Source of the DNA: Herbaspirillum sp. SJZ106
GTDB taxonomy: Bacteria > Pseudomonadota > Gammaproteobacteria > Burkholderiales > Burkholderiaceae_D
Assembly: GCF_006715495.1 (NCBI RefSeq)
Contig: NZ_VFNI01000001.1
Location: 124,001 to 188,000 of the forward strand
Direction of reading: 5' to 3'
DNA length: 64,000 bases
The position numbers and the translations under genes were made by a program. This document shows, piece after piece, positions 1 to 10,059 of this stretch (its first letter is position 1; the number at the start of each line of letters is the position of its first letter). Below the pieces are notes generated by a model, which was not told the DNA's origin, did not search any database, and worked only from the letters and a program-made list of their open reading frames with translations.

Positions 1-1338
<1,338 letters not shown>

Positions 1339-1366
1339 CCCCGCATCGACTTCACAAGGAAACATC

Positions 1367-1969
1367 ATGAAATTACCTGTCTTCAAGAGCACGCTGCGTC
1401 CGGCGCTGACGTTGTTCATCCTGCTGGGCGTGTTGCTGGGCGGCGTCTATCCGGCCATCGTCACGGGCCTGGCGCAAGCCTTCTTTCCGCGCCAGGCCAA
1501 TGGCAGCATTATCGAGCGCGGCGGCGTGGCGGTCGGCTCGGAGCTGATCGGCCAGAACTTCTCCGGCCCCGGCTATTTCTGGGGACGGCCGTCGGCCGCC
1601 GGCAATTTTCCCAACAACGGCATGGCCTCCGGCGGCAGCAACCTGGGGCCGACCAACCCGGCCCTCAAGCAAGCCGCCGAGGAGCGCGCCAAGGCCTTGA
1701 GCGAAGCCAGCGACGGCAGCCGGCGGGCCGTCCCCATCGACTTGCTGACGGCATCCGGCAGCGGCCTTGATCCGCACATCAGCCCGGCAGCGGCCGATTA
1801 CCAGGCGATGAGGGTGGCGCAGGCGCGGGGAGTGGGGATTGACCGGATTAGGGGTTTGATCCGGGAGAATAGCGAGGCGCCGCAATGGGGCTTGTTTGGA
1901 GAGCCTCGGGTTAATGTGCTGAAGTTGAATTTGGCGTTGGATGCGGTGGCGCCTTTGGGGAATAAATAG
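1367..1969 (+). CDS. kdpC: K+-transporting ATPase subunit C
   Basis: Small accessory subunit of KdpFABC, thought to stabilise the complex and assist nucleotide binding by KdpB. It is 200 aa with one N-terminal membrane helix (about residues 12-35) and the family's conserved stretch GPGYFWGRPSAA in the periplasmic domain. An AAGGA ribosome site precedes the ATG, and it lies 28 bp after kdpB. Codon use changes sharply over the last ~55 codons: third positions shift to G/T (AAT, TTG, GTT, GGG) whereas the rest of the gene prefers C/G. The shift leads straight into repeat copy A. Confidence 0.96.
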   Translation: MKLPVFKSTLRPALTLFILLGVLLGGVYPAIVTGLAQAFFPRQANGSIIERGGVAVGSELIGQNFSGPGYFWGRPSAAGNFPNNGMASGGSNLGPTNPALKQAAEERAKALSEASDGSRRAVPIDLLTASGSGLDPHISPAAADYQAMRVAQARGVGIDRIRGLIRENSEAPQWGLFGEPRVNVLKLNLALDAVAPLGNK

Positions 1970-1989
1970 CGTTTGTTTTTTTGTTTGTT

Positions 1990-2287
1990 TGGGTAGTCTG
2001 GTCTTGCTGCTGGTCGATGTACTGGCTTGATGCTTTTCTTTCTCCGGTCGGAGGTGAGCGCCGGGGGCGGCCCGGCAGCCGCTTACTTTCTTTGCTTCGC
2101 CAAAGAAAGTAAGCAAAGAAAGGCGACCCCTAAGTGCCAGCACCTTCGGGGTGCCCGTTGGAGTGTCATGAAAAATGGGCGAGGCAGAGTCGCTGCGCTC
2201 CGACTGCCTCGCTGATCCATTTTTTACCGCCCTCCAACGGCTGGCCCACAAGGGGAGGCAAACCTGACCGCCTCGCCTGCGGCATCG
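1990..2287 (+). repeat. Dispersed ~295-bp structured repeat, copy A
   Basis: Begins with TGGGTAGTCTGGTCTTGCT 20 bp after the kdpC stop and ends with a distal box (CCGCCTCGCCTGCGGCATCG, 2268-2287). It matches copy C (10731-11025) over its whole length and copy B (2349-2640) inverted. It holds a short hairpin (CTTTCTTTG / CAAAGAAAG, about 2088-2110) and a large nested hairpin at 2155-2240 with a conserved loop. In this copy the outer stem has an internal mismatch: left TGTCATG faces right ACCGCC. Short open frames inside it show no protein-like features and I do not call them genes. Confidence 0.85.
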
Positions 2288-2348
2288 GGCTTGGGAGGGG
2301 AGTTGCGCGTTGGCTCCATTTTCTGAACCAAGTCAGTCGCAAGCTTGG

Positions 2349-2640
2349 CGATGCCGAAGGCGAGCCGGACAAGACGTCGCATCTAACCAGCCGGCGGAAC
2401 GGGCAAAAAAATGGATCAGAAAAGCAGTCGGAGCGCAGCGACTCTGCTTTTCCCATTTTTTTGCCCGTTCCGTCGGGAACCCCGAAGGGGCTGGGTAGTT
2501 GCGTCGCCTTCTTTTGCTTACTTTTCTTGGCGAGACAAGAAAAGTGAGCGGCTGCCGGGCCGCCCCCGGCGCTCCGCTGCGACCGGAGAAAGAAAAGCAT
2601 AAAGCCAGTACATCTGCATGAAGCAAGAGCAGACTACCCA
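2349..2640 (-). repeat. Dispersed ~295-bp structured repeat, copy B (inverted)
   Basis: Inverted copy of the same repeat. Its proximal end (AGACTACCCA, 2631-2640) lies 57 bp before kdpD and its distal box (2349-2368) faces that of copy A across 61 bp. The large hairpin arms are 2391-2414 and 2453-2476, pairing 23 of 24 positions plus one G-U. The inner stem is GAAAAGCAG / CTGCTTTTC where copies A and C have GCGAGGCAG / CTGCCTCGC, so both sides changed together. The central loop and the CTGATCCAT motif are conserved. Copies A and B together fill the 728-bp kdpC-kdpD gap. Confidence 0.85.
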
Positions 2641-2697
2641 GAGCAACCCAAAAAAACCCAAAGAACCAACTACAATGCTCCAAAACACCCATCAAAA

Positions 2698-5463
2698 ATG
2701 ACCACCCGCCCCAATCCAGACGACCTGCTCGAACGCGTAATGCGCGAAGAAGACCGCCAGGCCCGCGGTCGTCTGAAGGTGTTTTTCGGCTTTTCGGCCG
2801 GCGTGGGCAAGACCTTCGCCATGCTGGAGGCGGCCCAGGTGCTGCGCGCGCAAAGCATCGACGTGGTCGCCGGGGTAGTCGAGACCCACGGCCGCGCCGA
2901 GACTGAGGCGCAGCTGGCGGGGATCGAGCGCTTGCCGATAAAGATGGTGGCTTACCGCGACCGCCAGTTGCCCGAATTCGATCTCGACGCCGCCCTGCAA
3001 CGCAAGCCGCAGGTCATGCTGGTGGACGAGCTGGCGCATTCCAACGTGCCCGGCTCGCGCCATGCCAAACGCTGGCAGGACATCGATGAACTGCTGCGCG
3101 CCGGCATCGATGTCTATACCACCTTGAACGTCCAGCACATCGAAAGTCTCAACGACGTGGTCGGCCAGATCACCGGCATCCGCGTGTTCGAGACCGTGCC
3201 CGATCACGTGTTCGACCAGGCCGATGACGTCATGCTGGTCGATATCCCGCCCGATGAGCTGCTGGCGCGTCTGAAGCAAGGCAAGGTCTACCTGCCGCAG
3301 CAGGCCGAGAAGGCCGGGCGCAATTTTTTCCGCAAGGGCAACCTGATCGCGCTGCGCGAGATCGCCCTGCGCCGCACCGCCGACCGCGTCGACGCCGACA
3401 TGCGCGAGTACCGCGCCGACCGTTCCATCGCCCAGCTATGGCAGGCGCGCGAACGCATCGTGGTGGCCATCGGCAGCGGCGCCGGCGAGGAACGCCTGAT
3501 CCGCGAGGCGGCGCGCCTGGCGACCAAGCTGCAGGCTGAATGGCTGGCGGTGCATGTCGACCTGGCCAACAGCCGCCGGCCAATGGCCGGGCGCGAACGC
3601 GTGGTCGCTTATCTCAAGCTGGCGCAATCGCTGGGGGCGGAAACCGCCAGCATCAGCGGCGACGACCTGGCCGCGGCGCTGCTGCAGTTCGCCCGCGCGC
3701 GCAATGCCGGCAAGCTGGTGGTGGGGCAGCAACGCGGCGGCTGGCGCCGGCTGCTGCGCCGCCCCGGCGGTTCGCTGTCGCAGCGTATCGCCGCCATGGG
3801 CGAAGAACTCGACATCTATGCCGTGGCGCGTCCGCGCGCCCGGCATGATGTCCGCGGCGAGGATGCCGGCCGCGATGACAGCGCCGCCAGCGTCGCCGAA
3901 TCCTTGCTCACGCGCCGCCGCCGCACGCGCGGTTATGCCTGGGCGGCGGTCAGCTGCGCCGTCACCACGGCGCTGGCTTTCGTGCTCAACGACTTTTTGC
4001 ATCCGGCCAACGTCATCATGCTGTATCTGGTCGGCGTGATGCTGGTGGCGATGCGCTATGGGCGATCGGCCTCGGCGCTGGTGTCGGTGCTGTCGGTGCT
4101 GTCCTTCGATTTCTTCTTTGTCGCGCCGCGCTTCTCGATTTCGGTATCGGACGCGCAATACCTGCTGACGCTGGTCGTGATGCTGGCGGTATCGCTGTTC
4201 ATCAGTTCGCTTACCGCGCGCCTGCGGCGCCAGGCGCGCGTGGCCATGCAGCGCGAGGCGCGCGCCTCCAACCTCTACATGCTGGGCAAGGAATTGTCGG
4301 CGCTGCTGACGCTGGACCAGATCCTGGAGATCGGCCGCCGCCATCTGGCCGCGGTGTTCGGGGCGCGGATTGCCTTTTTCTTGCCCGACAGCGCCAACCA
4401 GCTGCGCCCGGCCGAGCCGGCGCAGGAAGCGGGCGGCGTCCATGTGCTCAGGAGCGTGGACGCCGGCGTGGCGCAATGGGTCTACGACAATGGCCAGCCG
4501 GCCGGCAAGGGTACCGCCACGCTGCCTTCGGCCGCCGCGCTGTACCTGCCGCTGACGGCCACCATGCGCACGCGCGGCGTGCTGGCCTTTGCCATCGAGG
4601 GGGCGAACGAAGAAGAGCGCCAGCTTGCCGCCGCCCAGCTGGCATTGCCTGAAAACCGCCAGATGCTGGAGATCTTCTGTTCGCAGATTGCCATGGCGAT
4701 CGAACGCCTGCACTATGCCGAAGTGGCGCAGGACGCGCTGGTGAGCATGGAGTCCGAGCGCCTGCGCAACTCGCTGCTGTCGGCCATCTCGCACGACCTG
4801 CGCACGCCGCTGACCTCATTGGTCGGCAGCGCCGACGTGCTGGCCGCCACTCCCCGGCTGGACGAGGACGCCCGCGCCATGGCGCGCACCATCGGCGAAC
4901 AGTCGCAGAAGATGGTCGGGCTGATGAACAACCTGCTCGACATGGCGCGCCTGCAGGCGGGCGTGGTGACGCTGAACCGCCAGTGGAACGCGCTGGAGGA
5001 AGTGGCCGGTTCGGCGCTGCGCTTGCTGTCCAAGGCGCTCGAAGGCCGCACGGTGGAAACGCGCCTGCCGGCCGACCTGCCGCTGCTGCGGGTGGATGCG
5101 GTGCTGCTGGAGCGGGTATTCGCCAACCTGGTGGAGAATGCCATCAAGTACTCGCCGCCGGGCAGCGGCATTGCCATCGCCGCCCATGTCGAGGCGACGG
5201 AAAGCGGCGAACAGGTCAAGGTGAGCGTATCCGACCATGGCCGGGGATTTCCGCCGGCCATGGCGCAACACGCTTTCGAGAAGTTCACGCGCGGCGACAA
5301 CGAGTCGAGTACGCCCGGCGTCGGCCTGGGCCTGGCGATTTGCCGCGCCATCGTCGAAGCCCACCAGGGCCGGATATGGATCGCGCCGCAGGAGGCCGGG
5401 CCGGGCGCCACGGTCTGCTTTACCCTGCCAGTGGAAGTGCAGCCGGCACTCCCCGAGGAATGA
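2698..5463 (+). CDS. kdpD: Osmosensitive K+ channel sensor histidine kinase KdpD
   Basis: Membrane sensor kinase that phosphorylates KdpE when K+ is limiting. In order over 921 aa: KdpD N-terminal domain with Walker A-like SAGVGKT near residue 35, a universal-stress-type domain from about 253, four membrane helices at about 410-505, a GAF-like region, HisKA with SHDLRTPL (phosphoacceptor His699), and an ATPase domain with NLVENAIKYS and GVGLGLAI. Length is close to E. coli KdpD (894 aa). The start fits the family N-terminus although no good ribosome site is visible. It overlaps nothing and is followed 10 bp later by kdpE. Codons 2-25 are unusually C/A-rich at wobble positions, next to repeat B. 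Confidence 0.96.
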   Translation: MTTRPNPDDLLERVMREEDRQARGRLKVFFGFSAGVGKTFAMLEAAQVLRAQSIDVVAGVVETHGRAETEAQLAGIERLPIKMVAYRDRQLPEFDLDAALQRKPQVMLVDELAHSNVPGSRHAKRWQDIDELLRAGIDVYTTLNVQHIESLNDVVGQITGIRVFETVPDHVFDQADDVMLVDIPPDELLARLKQGKVYLPQQAEKAGRNFFRKGNLIALREIALRRTADRVDADMREYRADRSIAQLWQARERIVVAIGSGAGEERLIREAARLATKLQAEWLAVHVDLANSRRPMAGRERVVAYLKLAQSLGAETASISGDDLAAALLQFARARNAGKLVVGQQRGGWRRLLRRPGGSLSQRIAAMGEELDIYAVARPRARHDVRGEDAGRDDSAASVAESLLTRRRRTRGYAWAAVSCAVTTALAFVLNDFLHPANVIMLYLVGVMLVAMRYGRSASALVSVLSVLSFDFFFVAPRFSISVSDAQYLLTLVVMLAVSLFISSLTARLRRQARVAMQREARASNLYMLGKELSALLTLDQILEIGRRHLAAVFGARIAFFLPDSANQLRPAEPAQEAGGVHVLRSVDAGVAQWVYDNGQPAGKGTATLPSAAALYLPLTATMRTRGVLAFAIEGANEEERQLAAAQLALPENRQMLEIFCSQIAMAIERLHYAEVAQDALVSMESERLRNSLLSAISHDLRTPLTSLVGSADVLAATPRLDEDARAMARTIGEQSQKMVGLMNNLLDMARLQAGVVTLNRQWNALEEVAGSALRLLSKALEGRTVETRLPADLPLLRVDAVLLERVFANLVENAIKYSPPGSGIAIAAHVEATESGEQVKVSVSDHGRGFPPAMAQHAFEKFTRGDNESSTPGVGLGLAICRAIVEAHQGRIWIAPQEAGPGATVCFTLPVEVQPALPEE

Positions 5464-5473
5464 GGACAAGAAC

Positions 5474-6184
5474 ATGCAGGAACACGCAGGCAACATCGTA
5501 TTCATCGAAGACGACCCGCATATCCGCAAGCTGGTCAAAAGCGCGCTGGAGCAGGAAGGCTTCATCGTCCACGAGGCCAGGACCGCGCGCGAAGGCGTGA
5601 CCGAAGCCGGCACCCGCAAGCCGGACCTGGTCATCCTCGACCTCGGCCTGCCCGACCTTGACGGCAAGCAGGTCATCACCGAGATCCGCGGCTGGAGCGG
5701 CGTGCCCATCGTCATCCTGTCGGCCCGCACGCAGGAGTCGGAAAAGGTCGACGCGCTCGACGCCGGCGCCGACGACTACCTGGTCAAGCCCTTCGGCATG
5801 CCCGAGCTGCTGGCCCGCATGCGCGCCCAATTGCGCCGCCACGCGCGCGCCGCCGGTGAAGGAAAGGCCAGCGGCCGCTACCGCATGGGCGATGTGCTGG
5901 TCGACTTGCCGGCGCGCAGCGTCACCCGCAACGGCGAGGCGCTGCACCTGACGCAGATCGAATACCGCCTGCTCGCCACCCTGCTGCGCGACGCCGGCCG
6001 CGTGATCACGCACCGGCAATTGCTGGTGGCCGGTTGGGGGCCGTCGCATGCGGAAGACCATCATTACTTGCGCATCTACATGCAGCGCCTGCGCCAGAAG
6101 CTGGAGCGGGATGCGGCGCAGCCGGTGCATATCCTGACCGAGATCGGGGTGGGCTACCGGGTGGCCGAAGTGGTGGGCGAGTGA
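5474..6184 (+). CDS. kdpE: KDP operon response regulator KdpE
   Basis: OmpR/PhoB-type transcription activator of kdpFABC, 236 aa. Receiver domain: acidic residues E12-D13-D14, phosphoacceptor Asp56 in LVILDLGLPD, Ser83 in ILSAR and Lys105 in LVKPFG. The C-terminal winged helix runs about 135-230 and ends with LTEIGVGYRV, as is typical. I chose the ATG 10 bp after the kdpD stop (preceded by GAGGACAAG), because it starts the receiver fold directly; the longer in-frame extension would lie inside kdpD. It forms a two-gene unit with kdpD. Confidence 0.96.
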   Translation: MQEHAGNIVFIEDDPHIRKLVKSALEQEGFIVHEARTAREGVTEAGTRKPDLVILDLGLPDLDGKQVITEIRGWSGVPIVILSARTQESEKVDALDAGADDYLVKPFGMPELLARMRAQLRRHARAAGEGKASGRYRMGDVLVDLPARSVTRNGEALHLTQIEYRLLATLLRDAGRVITHRQLLVAGWGPSHAEDHHYLRIYMQRLRQKLERDAAQPVHILTEIGVGYRVAEVVGE

Positions 6185-6205
6185 GCCTGTTCCCGCCGCA
6201 GCTTG

Positions 6206-6709
6206 TTACGGCCAGTCGATCAGGGGCAGGCTCAGCAGCGCCATGACGATGCAGCCGGCGCAGAGCAGCAATTGATGGCGTTTCAAGCCGAAAGAGACGA
6301 TCCAGGCGCCCAGCAGGAACAGCACGAAGTTGACCGCATACTGCCTGGCCGCCGCTGAGACCGGTAGCGCTTCACCGGCGTCTTGCGCGCCGCTTTGCGC
6401 CGCCAGGAATTTCCATGAACATGCCAATGCGGCCAGCACGGCGCAGTTGAAGTAGGTGTTGAGATTGGGGAACAGGTCGCCGGCATGCTGGCGCGTTTCG
6501 ATCCCGGTGCATTTGCCGTCGCGATAGATGGCTTCCAGGACATGGCGCTCGCCCTGCCAGACATAGGTGCCCTGGCCTTGATCGGGCGCGCCCTGGCTGG
6601 CTGGCGCGCCGAGCTGGCGAACCAAGGCATCGGGCGCGGCGCCGATCCATTGGCCGGCGGAAGCCGCCTTGATCTGCTGGTCCAGCTGCCGGCCTTTGCG
6701 GCGCTTCAT
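6206..6709 (-). CDS. Hypothetical membrane protein
   Basis: 167-aa protein of unrecognised family. The N-terminal half is soluble and contains YVWQGERHVLEAIYRDGK, a segment resembling small outer-membrane assembly or lipoprotein-like folds, and later two Cys (KCTGIE, YFNCAV). The C-terminal half has two or three hydrophobic helices (about 87-105, 125-143 and 148-165). The start is the ATG at 6709; a TTG 27 bp upstream is possible. It is convergent with kdpE with a 21-bp gap. No function is assigned. Confidence 0.6.
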   Translation of the reverse strand: MKRRKGRQLDQQIKAASAGQWIGAAPDALVRQLGAPASQGAPDQGQGTYVWQGERHVLEAIYRDGKCTGIETRQHAGDLFPNLNTYFNCAVLAALACSWKFLAAQSGAQDAGEALPVSAAARQYAVNFVLFLLGAWIVSFGLKRHQLLLCAGCIVMALLSLPLIDWP

Positions 6710-6890
6710 CAACTGCCTGAAGGCCAGGTGGATCAAGGCCAGGGAGTTGACACTGGAGAATGGCGCTGTAGTCGGTTTGCATGCGGGTCGGCCCGGGTTG
6801 GAAACGATGCCGCATCTTGCCGCCAGTTCCCCGTTTTGTCTACCCGCCGGCTTGTTGCTGTCTCATTGCTGCTGTCTCATCGGGCGTACC

Positions 6891-7283
6891 CTAAAGATCC
6901 CCCCATATATCGATCTGCCTGCGTATCTCCCCGGTCCGCGCATCGCAGATGAACATCACCTCGCGCAGGTTCTGACGCACCACGTAGCGGAAATATTCGC
7001 GGCCGGCGCGGGCGACGAAATCCTCGCTTTCTATCTTTCCATCCAGCGCTTGCCGCACTTGGCGGCGGCAGTCGCCGCGGTGCTGTTGCGCCTGCGGCGA
7101 GGGGCCGTAGTCGTCGGGAGAACGATAGGGGACGACCGCCTGGGCCAGCGGCAACAGGCCGGCGCAGGCGATGAAGAACAGCAGCGCGGCCAGTGCGCAG
7201 CGATAGTAGCGACGGTGACCGGTACGCAGGAAGAGGTGGCGCGGGGAGAGCCGGTGCAGTCTCGGGGGACTTGGGGTACGCAT
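6891..7283 (-). CDS. Hypothetical secreted or membrane-anchored protein
   Basis: 130 aa. A basic N-terminus is followed by one hydrophobic segment (about 29-49) that could be a signal anchor. The remainder is charged and contains YFRYVVRQNLREVMFICDA and a second Cys. The ATG is preceded by AAGGA at good spacing. It begins 30 bp after the TorF-type porin gene on the same strand, so the two probably share a transcript. Family and function were not recognised. An overlapping alternative frame gives only low-complexity Arg/Pro-rich sequence. Confidence 0.6.
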   Translation of the reverse strand: MRTPSPPRLHRLSPRHLFLRTGHRRYYRCALAALLFFIACAGLLPLAQAVVPYRSPDDYGPSPQAQQHRGDCRRQVRQALDGKIESEDFVARAGREYFRYVVRQNLREVMFICDARTGEIRRQIDIWGDL

Positions 7284-7313
7284 GATGGAAATCCTTGTGC
7301 CGGCTTCTCAAAT

Positions 7314-8183
7314 TCAAAACGCCTTGTTCAGCGACAGCACCACCTGGCTGTTGCCGATGTTCTTGCCGCGGATGGTGTAGCCGGCGTCGGCGGCGTTGGT
7401 ATCGGTATAGGCCAGGCCCAATACGTAGCCGGAGAAGTCGCGCGTGACGCCGAGTTTCCAGTCGGTATAGGACAGCGCCGCGGAATTCGGGCCGGTATAG
7501 CGTTGGCGGCCGATATGGGCGATGCCGATGATGCCGGCGAACAGTTCATGGTTCACCGACAGGTCGGCATAGCTGCTGCCGCTGGTATCGGCATTGCCGA
7601 AGGTGTTGCCGGTGCTGTACGAATACTTGAAGGCGATCCATCTGGCATCCAGTCCGGCGTAGATCTCGGTGGTGTCGGGCTTGGTCATGCCGCCCGGATA
7701 GCTGCCAGGATAGGCGTAGTGCAGCACGCCGATGTCGGCGTTGAGCCAGTCGCTGATTGCCGGCTTCCAGCCGGCGTAGAGGTCGGCCTCCAGGCTGGCC
7801 GAGGCGGCCGGGTTGGCGTCGGAGATCCAGCTGACGTTGGACATCCAGATGCCGGCGTACAGGCCGTTGTCGTGCGTGAGGTCGAAGCCGCCTTGCAGGG
7901 CCGGTTTTTTGTTGGTCTGGGTGGTGCCGCGGAAGACGTACTGGCTGACCACGCCGAGGTTGCCGCTCAGGTGCAGCGGCGAGGCATTGGCGATTTCTGC
8001 GGATTCTGCGGCCGACGTGCCCTCGGCGGCCTGCGCCGGCGCGATCACGGCAATGGCCAGCAGCGCGCCGGCGGCGGCCAGCGTCGCCAGGCCGGCCAGG
8101 TGCGCGTTGCGCAGGCGGCGACGGCCCAGCGGCGGGTGTTGCGGGAAGCGGGTTTGCTGTTCTTGTTGTGTCTTGCGGTTCAT
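7314..8183 (-). CDS. TorF-family putative porin (Gcw_chp type)
   Basis: 289 aa, predicted outer-membrane beta-barrel. A long basic N-terminus and hydrophobic stretch end in APAQA (signal peptidase site near residue 52). The mature protein opens with the family signature LGVVSQYVFRG and alternates amphipathic strands, e.g. LYAGIWMSNVSWI, EIYAGLDARW and LALKxS-like strands, ending in a C-terminal Phe typical of barrels. Substrate unknown. GGAG precedes the ATG. The 130-aa secreted protein follows 30 bp downstream. Confidence 0.88.
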   Translation of the reverse strand: MNRKTQQEQQTRFPQHPPLGRRRLRNAHLAGLATLAAAGALLAIAVIAPAQAAEGTSAAESAEIANASPLHLSGNLGVVSQYVFRGTTQTNKKPALQGGFDLTHDNGLYAGIWMSNVSWISDANPAASASLEADLYAGWKPAISDWLNADIGVLHYAYPGSYPGGMTKPDTTEIYAGLDARWIAFKYSYSTGNTFGNADTSGSSYADLSVNHELFAGIIGIAHIGRQRYTGPNSAALSYTDWKLGVTRDFSGYVLGLAYTDTNAADAGYTIRGKNIGNSQVVLSLNKAF

Positions 8184-8293
8184 GCTGGAAGCTCCACGGG
8201 TTGAGGAGCATTCAGCTTAGGCAAGGCGGCGTTTAATCCGGGTAAAACTTTGCGTGCGCAGCGTTAACAGGCCATAAAAAAACAGTGCGCCGT

Positions 8294-9094
8294 TTACGCC
8301 GGTGGCCCCCATTTGGGCGCGCGTTTTTCGAGGAAGGCATCGATGCCTTCCATCGCATCGTCTTCCATGATGTTGCGCGCCATGACATCGGCCGCATAGT
8401 CGTAGGCGTCGGACAGCGCCATCTGCTTCTGGCGATAGACCATGGCCTTGCCGTAGCGGACCGACACCGGGCTCTTGGCGACGATCTGTGCCGCCAGCGC
8501 GGCGACTGCCGCATCCAGTTCCTCCGGTTCCACCGCCTGGTTGATCAGGCCCCAGTCGGATGCGGTTTGCGCCTCGATGAACTTGCCGGTGACCAGCATC
8601 TCGAAGGCGCGCTTGATCGGCACGTTACGCGTCAAGGCCACCGAGGGGGTGGCGCAGAACAGGCCGACGTTGATGCCGGACACCGCGAAGCGCGCAGCGT
8701 GCGAGGCGACTGCCAGGTCGCAGCTGCCGACCAGCTGGCAGCCTGCCGCGGTGGCGATGCCGTGCACGCGTGCGATCACCGGCGCCGGCAGCGCCTGGAT
8801 GGCTTGCATCACGCGGCTGCAGCGGCGGAACAAATCCTGGTAGTAGCCGATCTGCGGCGTGGCGCGCATCTCCCGCAGGTCGTGGCCGGCGCAGAATGCC
8901 TTGCCGTTGGCGGCCAGCACCACGCAACGCACGCTGTCGTCGTCGGCCAGTTGCTCGAGCTGCGTTTGCAGCGCATCGAGCATGGCTTCGGAAAGGGCAT
9001 TGAATTGCTGCGGACGGTTCAGCGTCAGGGTCGTGATGCCTTGCCTGTCTTCCCGTAGCAGGATGGGTTGGGATGGATGATCTTGTGCGCTCAT
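8294..9094 (-). CDS. Enoyl-CoA hydratase/isomerase family protein, ECHDC3-like
   Basis: 266-aa crotonase-fold protein. It keeps the oxyanion-hole regions (KAFCAGHDL and GIATAAGCQLVGSCDLA), but the two catalytic Glu of true enoyl-CoA hydratases are replaced: Gln in GCQLVGSCD and Gly in VSGINVG. That pattern, with INVGLFCATPSVAL, resembles the ECHDC3 branch, whose reaction is poorly defined, so I would not call it a working hydratase. The start has a good AGGAGA site. It is monocistronic or loosely linked to its neighbours. Confidence 0.88.
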   Translation of the reverse strand: MSAQDHPSQPILLREDRQGITTLTLNRPQQFNALSEAMLDALQTQLEQLADDDSVRCVVLAANGKAFCAGHDLREMRATPQIGYYQDLFRRCSRVMQAIQALPAPVIARVHGIATAAGCQLVGSCDLAVASHAARFAVSGINVGLFCATPSVALTRNVPIKRAFEMLVTGKFIEAQTASDWGLINQAVEPEELDAAVAALAAQIVAKSPVSVRYGKAMVYRQKQMALSDAYDYAADVMARNIMEDDAMEGIDAFLEKRAPKWGPPA

Positions 9095-9161
9095 CGCCGG
9101 TCTCCTGGATGTTGTTGTCTGCGCCTGATGGTAACGCGGCGGCGGGCGCGCGTGCTTGCAA

Positions 9162-9998
9162 TTATTTCACGCGGGTCCAGCGCTGGCGGTTATCGTCCAG
9201 CCATTGTGCGGCGACGGCGCGGTTGCCGTCGTGGTCAGGATGGAAGCCGGGGCGCAGGTAATGCAGCAGCGGCATGGTGCAGCGACGCAACTGGCCATTG
9301 CGGCCGAACCAGAAGCCCAGGGCCGAGATCCAGGTGCGGGGCCGCAGCAGGCTGCCGTCGCGCTTCAGGTTGAGCAGCGTCTGCACAGTGCTTTCCAGCG
9401 AGAAGATGCCAAACACGTAGAGGTACCAGGCCACGCGGCGCAGGTTGCCGCCGCCCATGGCGCGGTAGAGGTCGAAGGCCACCGCCTTGTGTTCGGTCTC
9501 TTCCGATGCATGCCAGTGCCACAGTATCTGCATCTGCTCGTCGGCGCCGTCCATCCAGCCGTGGCGCAGCAGGGCATCGGCGAAGACGGCGGTGAGGTGT
9601 TCGTAGGCGGCGGTGACCGCCACCAGGTTGAGCGGCGAGAGACCGCAGGCGACGCTCCAGTCGACGCGGCGCTGGGCCCAGCCTTGCCAGCGGTTGCGCA
9701 GGTTTTGCCGCTCCAGGTGGCGGTTGTACAAGCCGTGCAGGTGGCGGTGGGTCGCCTCCTGGCCGATGAACTGTGCGACCAGCTTGTGCAACGGTGCGTG
9801 GGCGTCGTCGTCGGGCAGGGTGGCGGCGCCGCTGCGCACCGCATCGATGAAGAATTGTTCGCCTACCGGAAAGCTCATCGACAGGGCGTTGAAATGCATG
9901 CTGCGGTAGGCGTCGCCGCCATGCCAGTGGCGCGCGAAGCCGGATGCGAGGTCGACGGCGAGTTTGCGCACGGGAAGGTCGATGGCGGGGAGGGGCAT
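9162..9998 (-). CDS. Metal-dependent hydrolase of PF10118 type
   Basis: 278 aa. Clustered acidic and His residues fit a ferritin-like di-metal site: FIGQEATHRHLH, AAYEHLTAVFAD and HASEETEHKAVAFDLY. One hydrophobic stretch (WYLYVFGIFSLE) follows. The family is annotated as predicted metal-dependent hydrolase; its substrate is unknown to me. The start is the ATG giving MPLPAIDLP; a longer open frame continues antisense to the TetR gene and is rejected. It is divergent from that TetR gene with a 54-bp shared promoter region, so TetR control is likely. Confidence 0.82.
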   Translation of the reverse strand: MPLPAIDLPVRKLAVDLASGFARHWHGGDAYRSMHFNALSMSFPVGEQFFIDAVRSGAATLPDDDAHAPLHKLVAQFIGQEATHRHLHGLYNRHLERQNLRNRWQGWAQRRVDWSVACGLSPLNLVAVTAAYEHLTAVFADALLRHGWMDGADEQMQILWHWHASEETEHKAVAFDLYRAMGGGNLRRVAWYLYVFGIFSLESTVQTLLNLKRDGSLLRPRTWISALGFWFGRNGQLRRCTMPLLHYLRPGFHPDHDGNRAVAAQWLDDNRQRWTRVK

Positions 9999-10026
9999 GA
10001 TATCGGCTTGCTGCGGTGGACGAATA

Positions 10027-10059
10027 TGAGCATTATTCAGTTTTAGCCGTTTATGCTCA
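10027..10059. promoter_or_regulatory. Inverted repeat in tetR / hydrolase divergent region
   Basis: TGAGCAT (10027-10033) and ATGCTCA (10053-10059) form a 7-bp inverted repeat in the short divergent promoter. The right arm overlaps the first tetR start codon considered here. It could be the TetR operator; if so, the internal ATG at 10086 may be the true tetR start. Short arms and wide spacing keep confidence low. Confidence 0.35.

Noticed and set aside
2027-2695. Several short open frames inside repeat copies A and B
   Set aside because: They follow the repeat's inverted symmetry, have no start signals of note and would encode Arg/Ser-rich sequence; frames are not preserved between copies.
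6669-8204. 511-codon plus-strand open frame
   Set aside because: Antisense to the TorF porin and two small genes; no domain, low-complexity Ala/Gly/Val composition as expected of a GC-rich shadow.
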